Below, piece after piece: positions 36,820 to 51,000 of a stretch of DNA of 64,000 nt. The position numbers were made by a program, and so were the translations under genes. The stretch is from Monomorium pharaonis (Eukaryota > Arthropoda > Insecta > Hymenoptera > Formicidae). Every line of letters begins with the position of its first letter. The stretch's first letter is position 1. Under the pieces are notes generated by a model, which was not told the origin of the DNA, made no database searches, and saw only the letters and a list, made by a program, of their open reading frames with translations. The stretch is from the NCBI RefSeq assembly GCF_013373865.1, contig NC_050473.1, forward strand, positions 6,707,710-6,771,709. Reading direction: 5' to 3'.

Positions 36820-37384
36820 ACTTCCATTGCAGAACTCTAGCGGCGCGAGCGAATAGCGATCGTTGACTATGTATTTCACGTGATCCGCGCCCGAACGGCT
36901 GATGTTATTGTGGTTAGGTTAGAAAGGAAAGTGCTCTCATTTTCACGGTAAGATAATTGAATGCGCGTTGCGAATTGTTAAAGAGACGTAGCGATGCGCG
37001 ACTCAACGAGATAGTCGAGTATCGCTGTCGTCCTCGTCTTTTTTTCCCCCCGCTCCCCCCTCTGTTACTATGCGACTTGACGTCCCGCCAAAACACTGAC
37101 GTCGGATCGGACGATAAAACATTGCACTGTCCGCGGAGCGTCGCATTCACCTGCTCCGACCAGTTCGTCCTGATTTTTTTTCTTCCTTGCCAAAACATTC
37201 GCTCATCATTTTGTTGGAGGTGTGTGTTTTCCTTTTTCCGTCTTTTAAAATTTGGACTTTGGTCGTTTTATAGTATTTGCAGATAGCAGTTGTCGAAGGT
37301 ACTGAGATTGGCGCTTCTGTGAACAGCGATCGACGAATTTATGACTCGCACGCGAATTGTCGTGACGTTTGTAAGACGGCAAAG
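36820..37384 (+). promoter_or_regulatory. Probable promoter and 5' UTR of the condensin H2 gene
   Basis: Composition switches to GC-rich just upstream of the first coding exon, with a TGGTTAGGTTAG motif near 36,911. The reading frame of exon 1 is open upstream to 37,277, but the ATG at 37,385 is the first whose peptide resembles the family. The transcription start cannot be fixed from sequence. The segment lies between divergent reading directions and might serve both. Confidence 0.35.
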
Positions 37385-40300
37385 ATGGTCACTGTGCAAG
37401 ATATCGGTTTGCAGCTTACGAAGCCAGTGAAGGAGTTGGCGCAATGGAACTTTCCATTCTCGGAGGTATATCTGCGATAAATAGAAAAAAAAAACTGCTG
37501 TTATTACGGTAACGTACAACGAAAGTATAGAAATAAAGTCTTTCTCCTGTTTTACAGACACTGGAGCAATATTGCTCTCTGTTCAATGCAACAACATGCA
37601 ACAAAGGCTTTGGCGAAGCTGGACTTGTTCTACAAAATTCCACGGCGGTATATGTGCACAGAGTTGAATCTTTGTGGACCAAAACCGAAGATTGTAGAAA
37701 TGTATTGTCAACTCATGAGTAAGTGATGTTTTGAAACTTGCATATAATGATTTTCCAATTCTTTACACGATTGAGTTGTGCATATCTGGATTAATTTTTA
37801 TTGTTTTTACAAATACGATAATTATTGGTTCTTCTCTCTCTAGTATTTTAAATAAAAATATGCAGAATTTGACCTAGTCATCTGTATTAAAAATTAATAT
37901 TAAAAAGAAAATTGTAACGGGAAAGAGATTTTTTATTCACTAATTAATTAAAAATTACTGTTTTAAAGTGAAAAATATAATATTATTTTTTTCAGGCAGG
38001 AAGAGGCAGCGAAAAATCATACAAAAAAGAGGGACAGAAAGGCTGACATGTTCTTTCATGAGTTTAAAACTGTCAACTTTGCGGCAGAAGTGGACAAGAA
38101 TATTGATATTAAGAAAAATCATACGACACATGATAATGTTAAATGTAGAAGCCGTCGATTTCCTCAGTTAGAAAAAACAATCGCACAACATGTCTCTATT
38201 GACATTTATGATGTAAATGGTGAAGTTATCGGCAAGAAATATGATTTTCGGTGAGTATTATTTCTTTTCTTGATAGCGTTCTGAACTTTGTACTTAGATA
38301 AGCTAGTCATATATAATATTTTGTAGGTGTAATCAGAATATAAGTATGGACGGTATATTGGTCGACGAGTTTGCGCCTCGAGGTATGCGATTGGTTATGC
38401 AGATAAATATGCAACTAAGTCGAATATTTTTTAGAATAATTTGTATTTCAGATTTTCATTGCGACAGCGACATCTCTGACAAAGAGAAATCTTTGTTAAA
38501 TTCCTCGTATGGACTCTGCGATACGTCAATGCAAGATTCTACCATACACGATGACAATGATGACGAAAACAACACAGAAGCAGAGTCCGAGAGAGACAAT
38601 GATTCGCCGGAAGGAGAGAACTCCGATTTGGTCACGTCTTTTGAAACGAGCCAACAAAATCTCTCTTGCTCTAGAAATGCCGAATCTGATAACACGCTGA
38701 TGAATGCTTCATGCGATAGTCTCAACGTGACTCTCGCCAATACTCCGAGTCAGTCGTGTCGAAATACACCTATTGATACACATTCGCCAATAACTAATAT
38801 TGAAAATACCATTTTATCGAATAATAATGATTTCGAGGATCAGTGCTTGAACAATAATATCAAAGAAAGTATAGATGTTGGCAGTCTATTAGATAGCCCG
38901 CCTGAATCAGTGAATTCGAAAGGAACGAGGTATTATTTTTTGTTATTTGTAATGTTACTTTTACTTAATACTATAAATCTGTTAGTGTTTTGAAAATGCT
39001 GATATTTTAGAACCTCATCGACGGATGATCCAGCGTCGTTGAATGATACAAACGGAGACCTAACGAGAAAATCACTTATCAATTCTGTAATAAATACTTC
39101 CCTAAATGACAATAAAAAAAACAAAACGCGGCAACGTTCTACTTTAAAGTCGAAACTGGTATGTAGTATTACAATTATTTCACTGCTAACTAGCTGTTTT
39201 GTTCTTATAATATATCGTTCTGTTATTTATTTGCAGCTGAAACGAAAGTTACTTGCGTCGTGTAAAAAACGACAAAATGTACAGAAGAAAAATCTTCTAC
39301 ATAGTTTAGAAGATTCGCGTCATTCGCGAGGAGGTAAATCATGAGCTGGTTTAAAAATTGTTTGCCGTAAATCTATCGATTTATATTAAACGACTCGTCT
39401 TTCAGATAGACCAAGTATGTTTAAGGCAACGGCACGTTCCTGTATGAAGTGCATACGAGAGTACGATCCTTCGCGATACGAAGAGGTGACGAACGCGGAA
39501 TCAGATCTTTTAGGATTTCGATTACACGTCAACAACAAACCGGATGTGCATATCAACAATGAATGCGTAACGAATATCAATGATAATGTTACAACACCTC
39601 CGAGCGATGATGAGATTTCTGAACTTCACAGTCCGACCCCTACGCCGAGCACGTCGCCTCCGCATGAAAGTTTCTGTGACGTTTGGTTTCGATCGGACTC
39701 GCCGCGTTTCTCATCAGTAAGACGACCGATGATTGATAAAATTGATAAGAAAGGAAATATTCATCATAGAGCGCTATGAAAATGAGAAATCGCAATTTCA
39801 GGACACTGTCGACAAGTGGCACGAAATGATTCAGCCCAAGCTGCGCGACGCCGAGCGAAGATCGGTTTTCTGTATTCGCGACTACGCGTCACGAATTATG
39901 GAGACTCTGAAGGCGAATGGCCAAGGGAAAATCAACTTTGACACTGTTGTTCAGAAGGAACGCCCTTGTGAGGTGGCCAGATACTTTTTAGCGTCGTTAG
40001 ACTTGGTAAGCGAAAGAATTGTCAAACAAAAAGAGGAACCTAATTAGGGTAAATGGTTCAATTACTAACAGCGTTCCAAATAAATTGAAAATTTGATCCC
40101 AAATATTTCTTTTCTATTTATAAATTATTACAAAATTATATTTATTTCTACTGAAATTCTTGAAGAATCTACTTATTGTTATAAAATAAAATATTAAAAA
40201 ATAAAGTATTTAAGCTCGGATTTGCGACACTGTAAGTAACTGGGTTGTTTACTCTGTCAGTTTTTAACGTGATTCTTGTTGCCCATAGGCCTCGAAGCGA

Positions 40301-40399
40301 AATGTAAACATAAACACGAATGAAGAGCATAATATAGAAATTGCACTATACGAGGATGAGCAGTGTTCTACCGACAGCCAAGCGGACTCGCACGATTAA
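37385..40399 (+). CDS. Cap-H2: Condensin II complex subunit H2 (Cap-H2/NCAPH2), 10 coding exons
   Basis: Kleisin of condensin II, which bridges the SMC2-SMC4 heads and compacts chromosomes in the nucleus; in flies it also controls homolog pairing. Exons: 37385-37465, 37558-37718, 37996-38250, 38327-38382, 38452-38929, 39011-39158, 39237-39333, 39406-39716, 39802-40005, 40289-40399. All introns are GT-AG, phases agree, and the sum of 1902 nt gives 633 aa, close to the size of animal homologs. Residues 3-105 match the family N-terminus (LTKPVKELAQWNF, FGEAGLVLQNSTAVYVHRVE). Residues 530-615 match the C-terminal winged-helix region (DKWHEMIQPKLRDAERR, RPCEVARYFLASLDL). The middle is acidic and Ser/Asn-rich, presumably disordered. 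The junction 39716/39802 is doubtful: the +1 frame before 39802 also looks family-like (YENEKSQFQ), so a missed exon or frameshift is possible. Confidence 0.9.
40046..40255. mobile_element. TIR MITE filling the last condensin H2 intron
   Basis: The left end AGGGTAAATGGTTCAATTAC is mirrored by the right end, whose reverse complement reads AGAGTAAACAACCCAGTTAC, and both continue through ACAG blocks into matching GATCCCAAATA/GAGCTTAAATA ends. It is related to the host element at 1022-1463 (GGTAAATGGTTCAATTGCTG). It occupies about 210 of the 283 intron bases at 40,006-40,288. Confidence 0.75.
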
Positions 40400-40619
40400 C
40401 GAGCAGATTCTTTAGTGTAATAACTGTATAATAGTACATTAATGTACAATATGTACTATATGTATCATATGTATATTAATGAAAATTGATTTTTATGTAC
40501 CTTCGTCAGTCTTGGGAAGGGTCTCTGTACTGTGATATTATGCAGCGGTCCTCTTAAAAGAGAGATCTTGCATATTTGTGCATTAAATATTTTTTTCATA
40601 TGAGATATTGATTCGTTTC

Positions 40620-40625
40620 TCTCTG

Positions 40626-40691
<66 letters not shown>
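40620..40691. repeat. (TC)n microsatellite
   Basis: A TC run of about 70 bases about 220 bases after the condensin H2 stop codon, probably in or just past its 3' UTR. No AATAAA hexamer is obvious before it; an ATTAAA lies near 40,583. Confidence 0.95.
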
Positions 40692-40694
<3 letters not shown>

Positions 40695-40699
40695 TTCGC

Positions 40700-42091
40700 C
40701 CCACTGAGTTACAATTTACATGATGCATACGGAATAATAATTATGCGATTCATTGGAAATCTATACATCTCTACCAGGCGTGAAGTTCCGATTTAACTAC
40801 TGTCGAGCGGTAATTCATCGCCGCGGGCGCGAGCGAATGCTGCGAATAACGAAGCGTCGCGCGCAAAAGAGAGACGACTGTACAGGGCTGCAACTGTAGC
40901 AGCGTGAAATCGATTTTTTTCTCTTCTCCCTCTTTTTTCTTTTTTTTTTTTTAATTAAGACTGGAACGCGCGTCCCATTGACACGCGCTCGGGTGTGATT
41001 GTGGCGTCCGGACAAAACGGAGCGTGCATTCACGAACGCGCGGTTCACCCCGCACCCGTCGTCGTCGTCATCATCGTTGTCGTCGGCGCGCACACGCACG
41101 TCGTCGCACACGTGCAACGTATGACAATTGGCCGCGGTGTAATGCACACCACAGAGAAATGATCACGCATGCGTCTCGTCGGGAGCCGGGCCGACGACGG
41201 CACCCGGCTCTCTCGCACAGTTTATATATTAGTTTACATTAGGACAGAGAGACGGACACCGCAAACCGCCGTGTAAACTGCGCTCATCGTCGGCAACGTG
41301 CCCGCGAGCGTTCTCCTCGCGCGCGTCGAGGATAAAGAAAGGAAAAGAAGAAAAAGGAAGAAGAAAAGGGTCGCGTGCGTGTCGCGCTACGCGTGTGAAG
41401 TAAAGTTAAAAAAGAAAAAAAAAAGAGTTTTAGAACAAGCTGTAAGTAGATCCTTTCTTTCGGTGAGTGCCGCGGAGAAATGCGCGGTCGGGAAAGCGTT
41501 TTGTTTTTTTTTTCTTTTTTTTTCCGACGGAAAATGACAACTGCACTAGCATTGAGAGAGGGAGAGACGATGATGATAATGATAAATCGGCGCCGCGGCG
41601 AACGGGAGAGCGACGAAAGGAGACGTAGGAGAGACGGAAGCGCGCGCGGATGCTGCGGAAGTTTAATGCACAGTCAATTCCGCTTGATAGCAACCAATCA
41701 GACGACACAGATCTATGATGCGCTTCTCTTCTCCCCCCTTCCCCCGGATTCTCTCGATCTCTCCTCTCGCGACGGCGGCGGCGGCGGCGGCGGCGTGCCA
41801 GAGACATTAAATTGAAATAGTTGCGTTCTGCCGCGCGCCGCCGCGTCTTCGCGCTAATATACACGCCGGCGTGTTTATCGCCCGCAACATTTGTGTAAAC
41901 CGCAAAACGACGATCGCGATATTGCGGGATTAGTGGTTTTCGACTATTGGAGGCGATCCAGTAGTACACGATTTTTTTTTTTAGGATGAAATTTCAAAGG
42001 CACCGCCGTCTTCCCGTTCGTCCGTCTTCATTAGAGTCTAGGATTTTTATTATTCACTTGTTAAGCTTTTTTTTTAATTAAATTCGTCGCG
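40700..42091. other. Intergenic region upstream of the colmedin gene
   Basis: CpG-rich with CGT triplets, GA-rich and poly-T tracts. It probably holds the promoter and 5' UTR of the colmedin gene, but I can point to no core promoter element. Open frames of 110 to 179 codons (40,815 minus, 41,430 minus) are Arg/Asp/Ser-rich and have no family match. They are treated as compositional. Confidence 0.4.
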
Positions 42092-45000
42092 ATGCGCGGA
42101 AACGGCTTTTTTCAGACGCGCGACTTTTCACAGGAGAGCGAAGCTGAACACGTCGACATGAACAGCAAGAGTGCATTACTGGTGCAGCGCTGGATGCTAC
42201 AGCCGCGCGTGTTGCTCGCTCTCGTTTTGCTGCAATTTATCATTCAGTTTTTCACGTCCGCCTATCTGTATAAGTACGTCGCGAGCGTGGAGAGTGATCT
42301 TCGCCGGGTAAAAAGCGAGTACCCGCCGGAGGCCGCGGCAATTCCGCGCCGAAGACGCAGCAGCGCGCTGCCGACCGCCGAGGACAACGCCGTTTCGGAT
42401 ATAGCCAGTCGGGTATGTGTAAAAACACCTTAGAGAAAATGTTCTCGAGAGTCGAAGAAATCGACGGAGATCCAATTCTGGAGAAAGACGAAATTCCGAC
42501 GCTAGAAGCGCCAACACCTTTTTTTTTACTTATTAAAATATCAAGGGAATGAATTTTTGTGAAAAAAAAAATTTGAAACCGAATATTTCATCAGAATATA
42601 AAGGCAATTGAGGAAAAGTGAAAAAAAAAAGTTGGAGTCCCATTTTCAACACAAAAGAAATAGAACAGTAAATTTAAATAAAAGGTAGAAACGGGTCAAT
42701 AATGATCGCTCGGCGCTTCTAGTGTTGAATGAAGAAGGAGAAGCGACTTTGTGGAAATTCGAAATCCCCTCGCAATGGGAAATAGAAGGCGTATAGCGTA
42801 AAGCGGAGCTTTACGCAGTTGCATGTCAATTACGCGAAATGGAGAAAGACAAATACGAAAAGAAAAGGAAGGAAGTCAGGAATTTTGCGGGAGACGAGAG
42901 AAATTTCGTTTCTTTTTTTTTTTTCTTAATTCCCCGGCGTTTAATTTTCCGAGATCTCGTGAGAGCCCGGGGGCTTTGACGATCCCCAATTTAATTTCTT
43001 GAGGATATCTAAGATCTTCGCCTTAATATCGCGGGATTGCCCCGGCCGCTCGGTTGCAGATTCGAGATGACAAGGAGATACAGAGTACGAAGAAGGTAAC
43101 TGAGGGCTCCCCGATGGTATCCGGCTCCGCGTCCTCGCCGACGGTGGTCGGAGGTCAGGACTGGGTCTGGTTGAACGCCGACACACGAATACAAGTCAGT
43201 TTCTCTGTGATTGTTAGAACTAGTTACCTGTTTCGCGATACATCCCCGTGAATACCCTCCTCAAACTTGCCGAGTGTTGTCACGATGTTCCGCGACGAGT
43301 TTTCCGTCTATCTATATAGAACATTGCGTATGTAAAAGATACTTCGAGATAGCTAAGTACCCGTTACACCTATTTTCCCTTAAAATAATGATGCTAAAAT
43401 AACTTTGTTAAAATACGTACAATAACTTACGTGGCAAAAATATCGACGTGTTATAATATTGTATTTTGATTGTTACGGAACGAAAATTAGATCCGAAAAG
43501 AAAACTAAAAGTATCGCTTAAGACTTCTTACTTCCAACTTTATATAAAAATATCTGTAGAAATTCTTTATTTCAACATTTTATTATCATTCATTTTTATT
43601 TTTAATATTTTAAATGTATCGTTATATGCGAAAAGTACGAAAAAGAATAGCTGAGAAATTTAAGAACTTTAAGATGTCTGTAGAGAATTAGGTCATGAAA
43701 ATATTTGAATATAATAACAATGACTACAATTTTAGTTATTTTAATGTAGCACAGAAAGATTTCAGTTTTTAAGTCCACGTATTATACAGATAAAAGAATA
43801 TTCTTGTTTTCGAAACATTATTATACTCAATAAATGTTGGAATGAGATTAAACAGGTATAATACATCTTGTATACACTTTATACCCAAAGATAATTTTTA
43901 CAGTTTTTTCAAGAAAAATCTATTTTATTATTTAATAAAATAATTTTTATTACTTAAAAGAAAAAGATATTGCAAAGAATAACAATATTTTTAAAAATAA
44001 GAAATTATAATGTTTGGAAATTAAATTATTTCTAACTATATTTTATTTGGAAATAAAAAGAAAAGATTTATGTTACTAAAATAAATTATTGAAAGTTTTT
44101 AAAATAATAATTTCTTAGTGTTATTTTAATATATAAAAACGTTTATATTAATTTACTATAAATTTATCGAAAAGTATTAAAAAAATATGTTTGTATTATT
44201 AGAAGTTTAACAAAAGTTTCAGTACGTAGAGATAGAATAAAAGTAACACTTTCATCTCTTCTTAATATAATTTTTTAACTGTTGAAAGAAGATATTATTT
44301 AAAATAATTATATTGTAATCTTTAAATGATTGTTATTATATTATATCGTAATAAAATTGAAGGGTGTCTTACGAAAACTAAACAATTTAAAAAGTTAAAT
44401 TTTTAAGAAATGAGAATTTTTTATCTTTAAACCATTTATTAAATTTATTATTATTAAATTTAAAGCATTTGTATAGATATGATAATTTTCTTATGGACAT
44501 ATATAGTATAAGAGCAAAGTTGTAGACTTTAATTAATATTTTGAGAACCCATTTAAAAGAAAAGAAAACATAGAAGGCATCTTGTTTGATTCTTGTGGCA
44601 ATTTTATATAATAATAATAACATCAGCTTTAAAACGTTTTATCCTTATTGAGTTTTATAACATTTCGCTTTTTTATGAGTATCGTGGAGTTACCCTCGAT
44701 CTGGAGGATCAGGATTTATATTGATGGTGACCCCTCATCGTGTCTCTGAGCGCTTTTACAATTTACACAGATGTACGGGAACCCCGAGTTTAAATACCGA
44801 TTCCGATACAGTCTGATTAAAGGGATTTTCATGGCAAGATACTCTCGATGGTTTGCCATCGCTTTTTGAAAACGATCGAGTAAAAATAAGATATTTTTAA
44901 TTGATCAAATTTATCACTTAATTTAATGCGCTGTAATTTTATATTTATTGGCTATTTATTTCACTAATACTTTAGGTTTATCTTTCTTTTATAAATAATA

Positions 45001-48000
45001 ATGGTAAAAGATGAAGGAAATATTGTTTAAAGCAATAATTTTCGTTTTTTATTTGTATACAAAATTTTTCAAATTACAAGACCCATACCATCTTCTCTTC
45101 TACTGAAAATTAATTGGCGCTAACTTATTGTTAGTTTTTAAAGAATGGTTTTGTTTTTGTAGGAAACCCTTCAATTACAATACATAACTTATTAATTTTT
45201 TTAAAAAAATTATATATATATTGTTTTTTATAATTGCATTAATTAGAATATATTATGATACTCTTTTTTTCTATTGAATCGAGCATTCTCTGTATCTACT
45301 CACTTGCGTTTCAGTTCGACGCGATAGAAAATTTTTGCCGTTCGTCCGCGAAGTATTGTCCACCGGGCCTTCCCGGTGCACCCGGAGATCCGGGTCCGCC
45401 AGGTGAACCGGGTTTGCCGGGTGTCCCGGGAGTGGAGGGCCCGAAGGGACCTCCCGGTCATCCCGGTCCCAGAGGGCCCAAGGGCGACATCGGGCCACCG
45501 GGCTTCGACGGGAGGGACGGGATACCGGGTGAGCCCGGTTTGGACGGTATTCCCGGTAGAAGTGGTTTGGATGGCGTACCCGGGAGTAACGGTAAACCAG
45601 GTACGAACGGATTACCTGGAGCGCCTGGAAGAAACGGAACGGACGGTACGTATGAATGTCGAATTACTTGGTATTATATATTACGGTATTACGCAAAGTT
45701 TTGATGTGACGAAAGAATGCTAAAAATAAAAATTCTCATTTAAAAAATGCATCGTAATTTTGTTATAATTAAAAAAAAAATGTATTTTAATTATTATGGC
45801 CGTGAGAAAAATCTAATCTCTTAGTTCACTAAATTAAATTTTTTCCATGATTTTCTAAATTAAAGATTTAACTTTGTAAGTTCTTTGTTTTTACATTAAT
45901 GTTATTACTTTTTAATTATATTGTAAATTACATATCGTAAGCATATACAAAAAAAACTTTTTTTAAGTATCTAAAAATTTTTCTATATATACATTATACA
46001 AATCTGAAAATAATGTAAAATTTTATTGGAATATTAAAATAATTATGAAAGAAGTTTTAGCATAATGCGTGACATATTGATTGCAAAAGGTTTTAGCAAT
46101 CTGGCGCAACTGACAATTTTTGAGCCTTCTACATAATTATTTTAATAATCAAACAAAATTATTTTCAATTTCAATAATCACCTGTAATAAATTTTTAGAT
46201 ACTTTAACGAAATCATTCTTTCTGTACACAATTGAGGCGTAGGTTCTAACGTCTCGTAAAAGGATAAACAACTGATATTTCATGTTTATTTAGGAAGACC
46301 AGGGCAAATGGGGCCCCAAGGACCACCAGGACCTCGCGGTAGGTAACGTCACCATGATTCCTTCATCTCGTTTATTTCACAAATCAACTCGTTCATGTTT
46401 CAGGAGACATAGGTCCGCCTGGTCATTCAGGAGCGGCGGGAAAGGATGGCAAGCCAGGTATACAGGCATACAAGATAAACTTGAACGATTACAAGAATGA
46501 GAATGACATATTGATACCGCCATCCATTGTAGGTAAGGACTATCTTTATTGTTTCAACAAATTCCTTGTTTCTTTTCCCCCTCTTTACGCGAGTTGTTAA
46601 ATCTGTAATAGTAAAAATATATTTTATATTGTTTTAACATATTATTTGATACGATTACGAATTTAATCCCTTCGTTACGTTGTCTATCGTAATTTCGTAA
46701 TCTCCGACATCTGCACCTTTTTATGAAAGATTTTACAATCGTGGAAAATCGGGGTGCTTTTCAGAGATTGCACCGTCGTTAAATGCAAGCGGCGTGATTT
46801 CGGTGAAAGAAAGAAGTAACATACGGCTGAGATGCGCCGCGAGTGGAAAACCGCAGCCGGTTATACAATGGACCAAAATAGACGGTTCCATGATACCCAT
46901 GGGCCCCTGGCATGGTATAACGGACTCTTTAATTCAGTAATAAGTAGCGAGCGGGATAGAGCGGGATTAACGAACCATTCCTATAAATCTTGCGACTCTA
47001 GTGAGCTCTATTACGGGCCATACGTTCAACATCAGCAAGGTAACCCGGGAACACATGGGCGAGTACGTGTGCAACGCTGATAACGGAATACCTCCGGCAC
47101 AGTACAAGAAGTTCAAGCTTCAAGTCAAATGTAAGCACTTTTCAATTTTCATTAAGAAAGAGATTTTTTTTTCTTAAATTTTTGATAATACAGTATTTTG
47201 AAAAATAAAATTATCAAATAAAGAATAAAGTTAAAAGTGACAATTTTGAAAGAGTATACCTCAAAGATTTACGAGTTAAATTAAAAGAAAAATTAAAAGA
47301 AAAAAAAACAACATATAAATGTCTAATATATATAATGGTAGAGAAAAGGTATTATGGCTCTTCATTTACATTGTACAATAACTTTGGTTAATAATCAATA
47401 TTTTGACTTGAAAACTTAACATTTCTATTCGCCAATACGTTTTAATCAATTTAAAATTATAAAATATGAATCGAAAAAAAGAGTGGTAATGTGGCTCCTC
47501 CAAAATAAATTAAAAAATTAATTTTGTTTAAAAAAACGTTTCGTTATAAAATTATATATGTAATCAAAATAAAAAAAAATATTGCAAGCATATGCAAATG
47601 TAAGTACGTACACATAGATCTTCCACACATACTACAGTATTGTTGATTTACAATACAAATTATAGATTTGCAGTAGAACTACATTCAATTTATCGAATAA
47701 TTACTCGGATAATTTAGAAAAAGGAGCCACGTATGCTTATGGGACTAGATTAACAAAATTCCATTTTATTGTTTAACTCGTATAACTTAAAATGTGTATA
47801 ATTGAATGAAATGTTAAATAACAAAAAACACTTAAGGATATATATATAATCATGTAATATGAGTCCAAGTTTAAAAAGAATGAAAATGTATGTGTAATCT
47901 GCAACGCTGAAATATACCTTAAAAAAATTTCAAAACGTCGGTTATTCTATAACATACGTTAACGTCACTGCATAATTGCAGGTAGAAATGATTCCATAAG

Positions 48001-51000
48001 TATGTAATCACCAGAATTCTTGATTTAATAACGTAACTACCAGTGATCGTAATATTTACAACATTCATAATACTACTTTCTCTTCTATTATATATATAAT
48101 TTTTATAAAATGTTAGTCTATCGTTGATATTATTATTGTATCTTTATTTTTTAGTTTCAAATTTGCAGACATTATATGTAAAATACATTTTTTTCATATT
48201 ATTTTAAATATTAACGTACTAAATATTTTTATATTAGTTTTAATGTATTGTCTTCATGTTGTTCATTTGTGATGTAAGGTATCGACAATAAGCGTACTTT
48301 TGCAAATTTTGGAAAATTTCGTGTACAACCGGAAAGTAACACGAGGTAGAAATATCTTCTGGGTTTTGATATTATTAAAATAACTCTACCCGAAAGAGAG
48401 AACCAGTTTTGCTCGAATCGATAGGCACAGATGTGGGTAAAATTGATAATCGATCGCGTTCCAGTTCCGCCGTTTATTCGTATACGCAACCAAGTGGTAC
48501 GCGTGCAAAACCAAAATCCAGCGACATTGGAATGTGAGGTGGAAGGCTTTCCCGAGCCGGCGGTATACTGGGAACGCAGTGACGGCCGTCGCCTGAGAAT
48601 GTCGGATAAGTACAAAATGGAGGTTTACGACAGGCGCGACAATTACAAGGTAACCCGTTAAACCCGGTAATTCCGCCGAATCATTCTGGTAAAAATAAAA
48701 TTGGAGCACAAGTAGAGATGTACGATTTTGCAATTTACCACGAAATTTATCGCGATTTCTTTTTCTTGAATTACAACATACAATTGGATTTTTATCAAAA
48801 GTGAAATCGCATGTGCAATCTTATTTCAACTTATAAATATGACTAAAAAATTAAGCCATCAAATCAATGGCCAAAAAATTACTTCATGGAACTTGTAATA
48901 TTAAGTAATTTTATTCATTAAACATTTATGTAGAAAATTTCTAAAATGTATTTTTACATGATTTAAATGTTATAAATGCACATTGTTTGAAAGATTTTTA
49001 AGTTATACTACTCAAATCTTTCAATTAGTTCCGTTGGTATCCATCGGTTACGCAAAGATAATTTTTAATTAAGTGGCACTAACTAAAATATTAAGTTGTT
49101 TAACTATGAGAAAAACGGTCAAAAATTTATCCCAGAGTATGAAATTATTATGGATATACAAATTTTTATTTAGATAAAAAATGAAAGAAATGTATGCATT
49201 TCTTTTATATTGTAAATAAATATTTGTATATGTTTATAAATTTAATTTTTACTTTTTCTAATTTAATTAATTTTGAATGTTGTATTATTTATTATAATTA
49301 TTTAACAATAATATAAAATATTATACAATTTTTTTACAATATTTTATATTATTGTTTTACCGTTTTACCGCAAGCGGTTCGACAAAAGCGTAATAAAAAA
49401 CCAATATAATTGTTTATTTTATAAAACTACACGTAATTCAAAATGGTATTTGCGATAATATAATATAAAGTAATATGTGATTCAAACTTGAATTTATGAT
49501 ACACAATTACGCACAATTCAAAGTGTAAGATAAAAATTGCAATATGATATATATTATACTCACTACGATTCTTCAAGAAGATTACGATGTATAATTGTAT
49601 AAATCGTACATTTCTAATCGTAAGTCGAATGTGAGAGGAGAATGACAAAAGCGTAAACCAAATTTCTAGGTAGCATAAATTACGAAATGTAAAAGAACCA
49701 TTTAGTTTTTAAAACATTTCCTACGGAAAGAAAGATTGCTGAATAGATATTTGAAAATAATGATGTTAGATCCTTAAAATAATTATGTTTAATGTAGAAA
49801 CTAAATAATTAATAATAATGTATAAACTTGTTAGAATGTCAAAACTTTTTTGCATCATCTTTAGTGTCTTGACTAACGGAAGGATATAGGCAGAGCGACA
49901 GATAAATCACGGTTGATATAAAGAATATTTAATAGTTAACACTCGTAATCATTCGTTAGTTATATAGTATACATCCGTAATACAAAAGACGTTTTTATAA
50001 CAAAAGAAGAAAGTATCCCGTGTGCACTCGTAGGATGACGCCGGACGCCATAAGTGCGTGCAGTCCACTAGGACAGCCATAGAAAAACTAGTAGAAGATT
50101 GTTCTTTCTGTGCATTGAACAATTGAAATCGAAAACGTTTACGATGTTACAATTTTAACAATTTGTTACATTTTAATGTAAAATTAATTATGTGTCAATA
50201 ATTCATTTTTTATATAATATATATATATATATATATCAATTTGTCAAAATCATTTTTGTGAAGTTTTGTTCACGCTTCTATCATTCTTCCTTCACATTCG
50301 ACTTATACTCCGATTTTTATTTTCGCCACAAGCGACGCATGTTACATCGCTTTTCACGTTATATCGCGGTTCTCTTTTTCTCATTTTATTTTGACGAATT
50401 TGATTTCATTATGTATCCCGATAATAAATTGTTCCTGCTAAACGTTAGCAACAAATGAGGTGTCTTACAATACTCAAACTATTCTGAAAAGCTGAAGATG
50501 AAGTTGAGGATCGCGAGGGTGACTTCATCGGATCACGGGACTTACCACTGCGTGGCAAGAAACGATTTCGACACTGTCAAGGGTTCCTTTATAGTAGACG
50601 GTTCGTTTTATCTCCTATTATATACCTCGTATTTTGTGCCCCACGCTAACAGAATTATGACGACCCATTACTGAATTTGACTAATTAATTGCAACGTGTA
50701 GGAGTAAAACTCCAAGTCGGAGGTGGAAGTGCGTTGCTTCTGCATTATCTAGTGTAGCGAAACATTTCCAGGCAAGCTTGCTATTTCTGATTTAAGTAAA
50801 ACAAGGTAGTAAGTGTATTATTACAGAAATTTTGGTAAATGGAAAGCACGTCTCTCACTTCTACATCCATCGTAGTTTCTGAAGATTTCCTCAGACGGAA
50901 AATTTAACTTCTCTCTCGACATAATTCCTTCTAAGATTAATCCTAACGGCCCTCCCTCTTTAAGAAACAAGCTATCAAAAGTTTTGCTTTTTCTAATTAA

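Noticed and set aside
44387..44623. 78-codon minus-strand open frame in the colmedin intron
   Set aside because: It falls wholly inside a non-coding TIR element and is a chance AT-rich frame.
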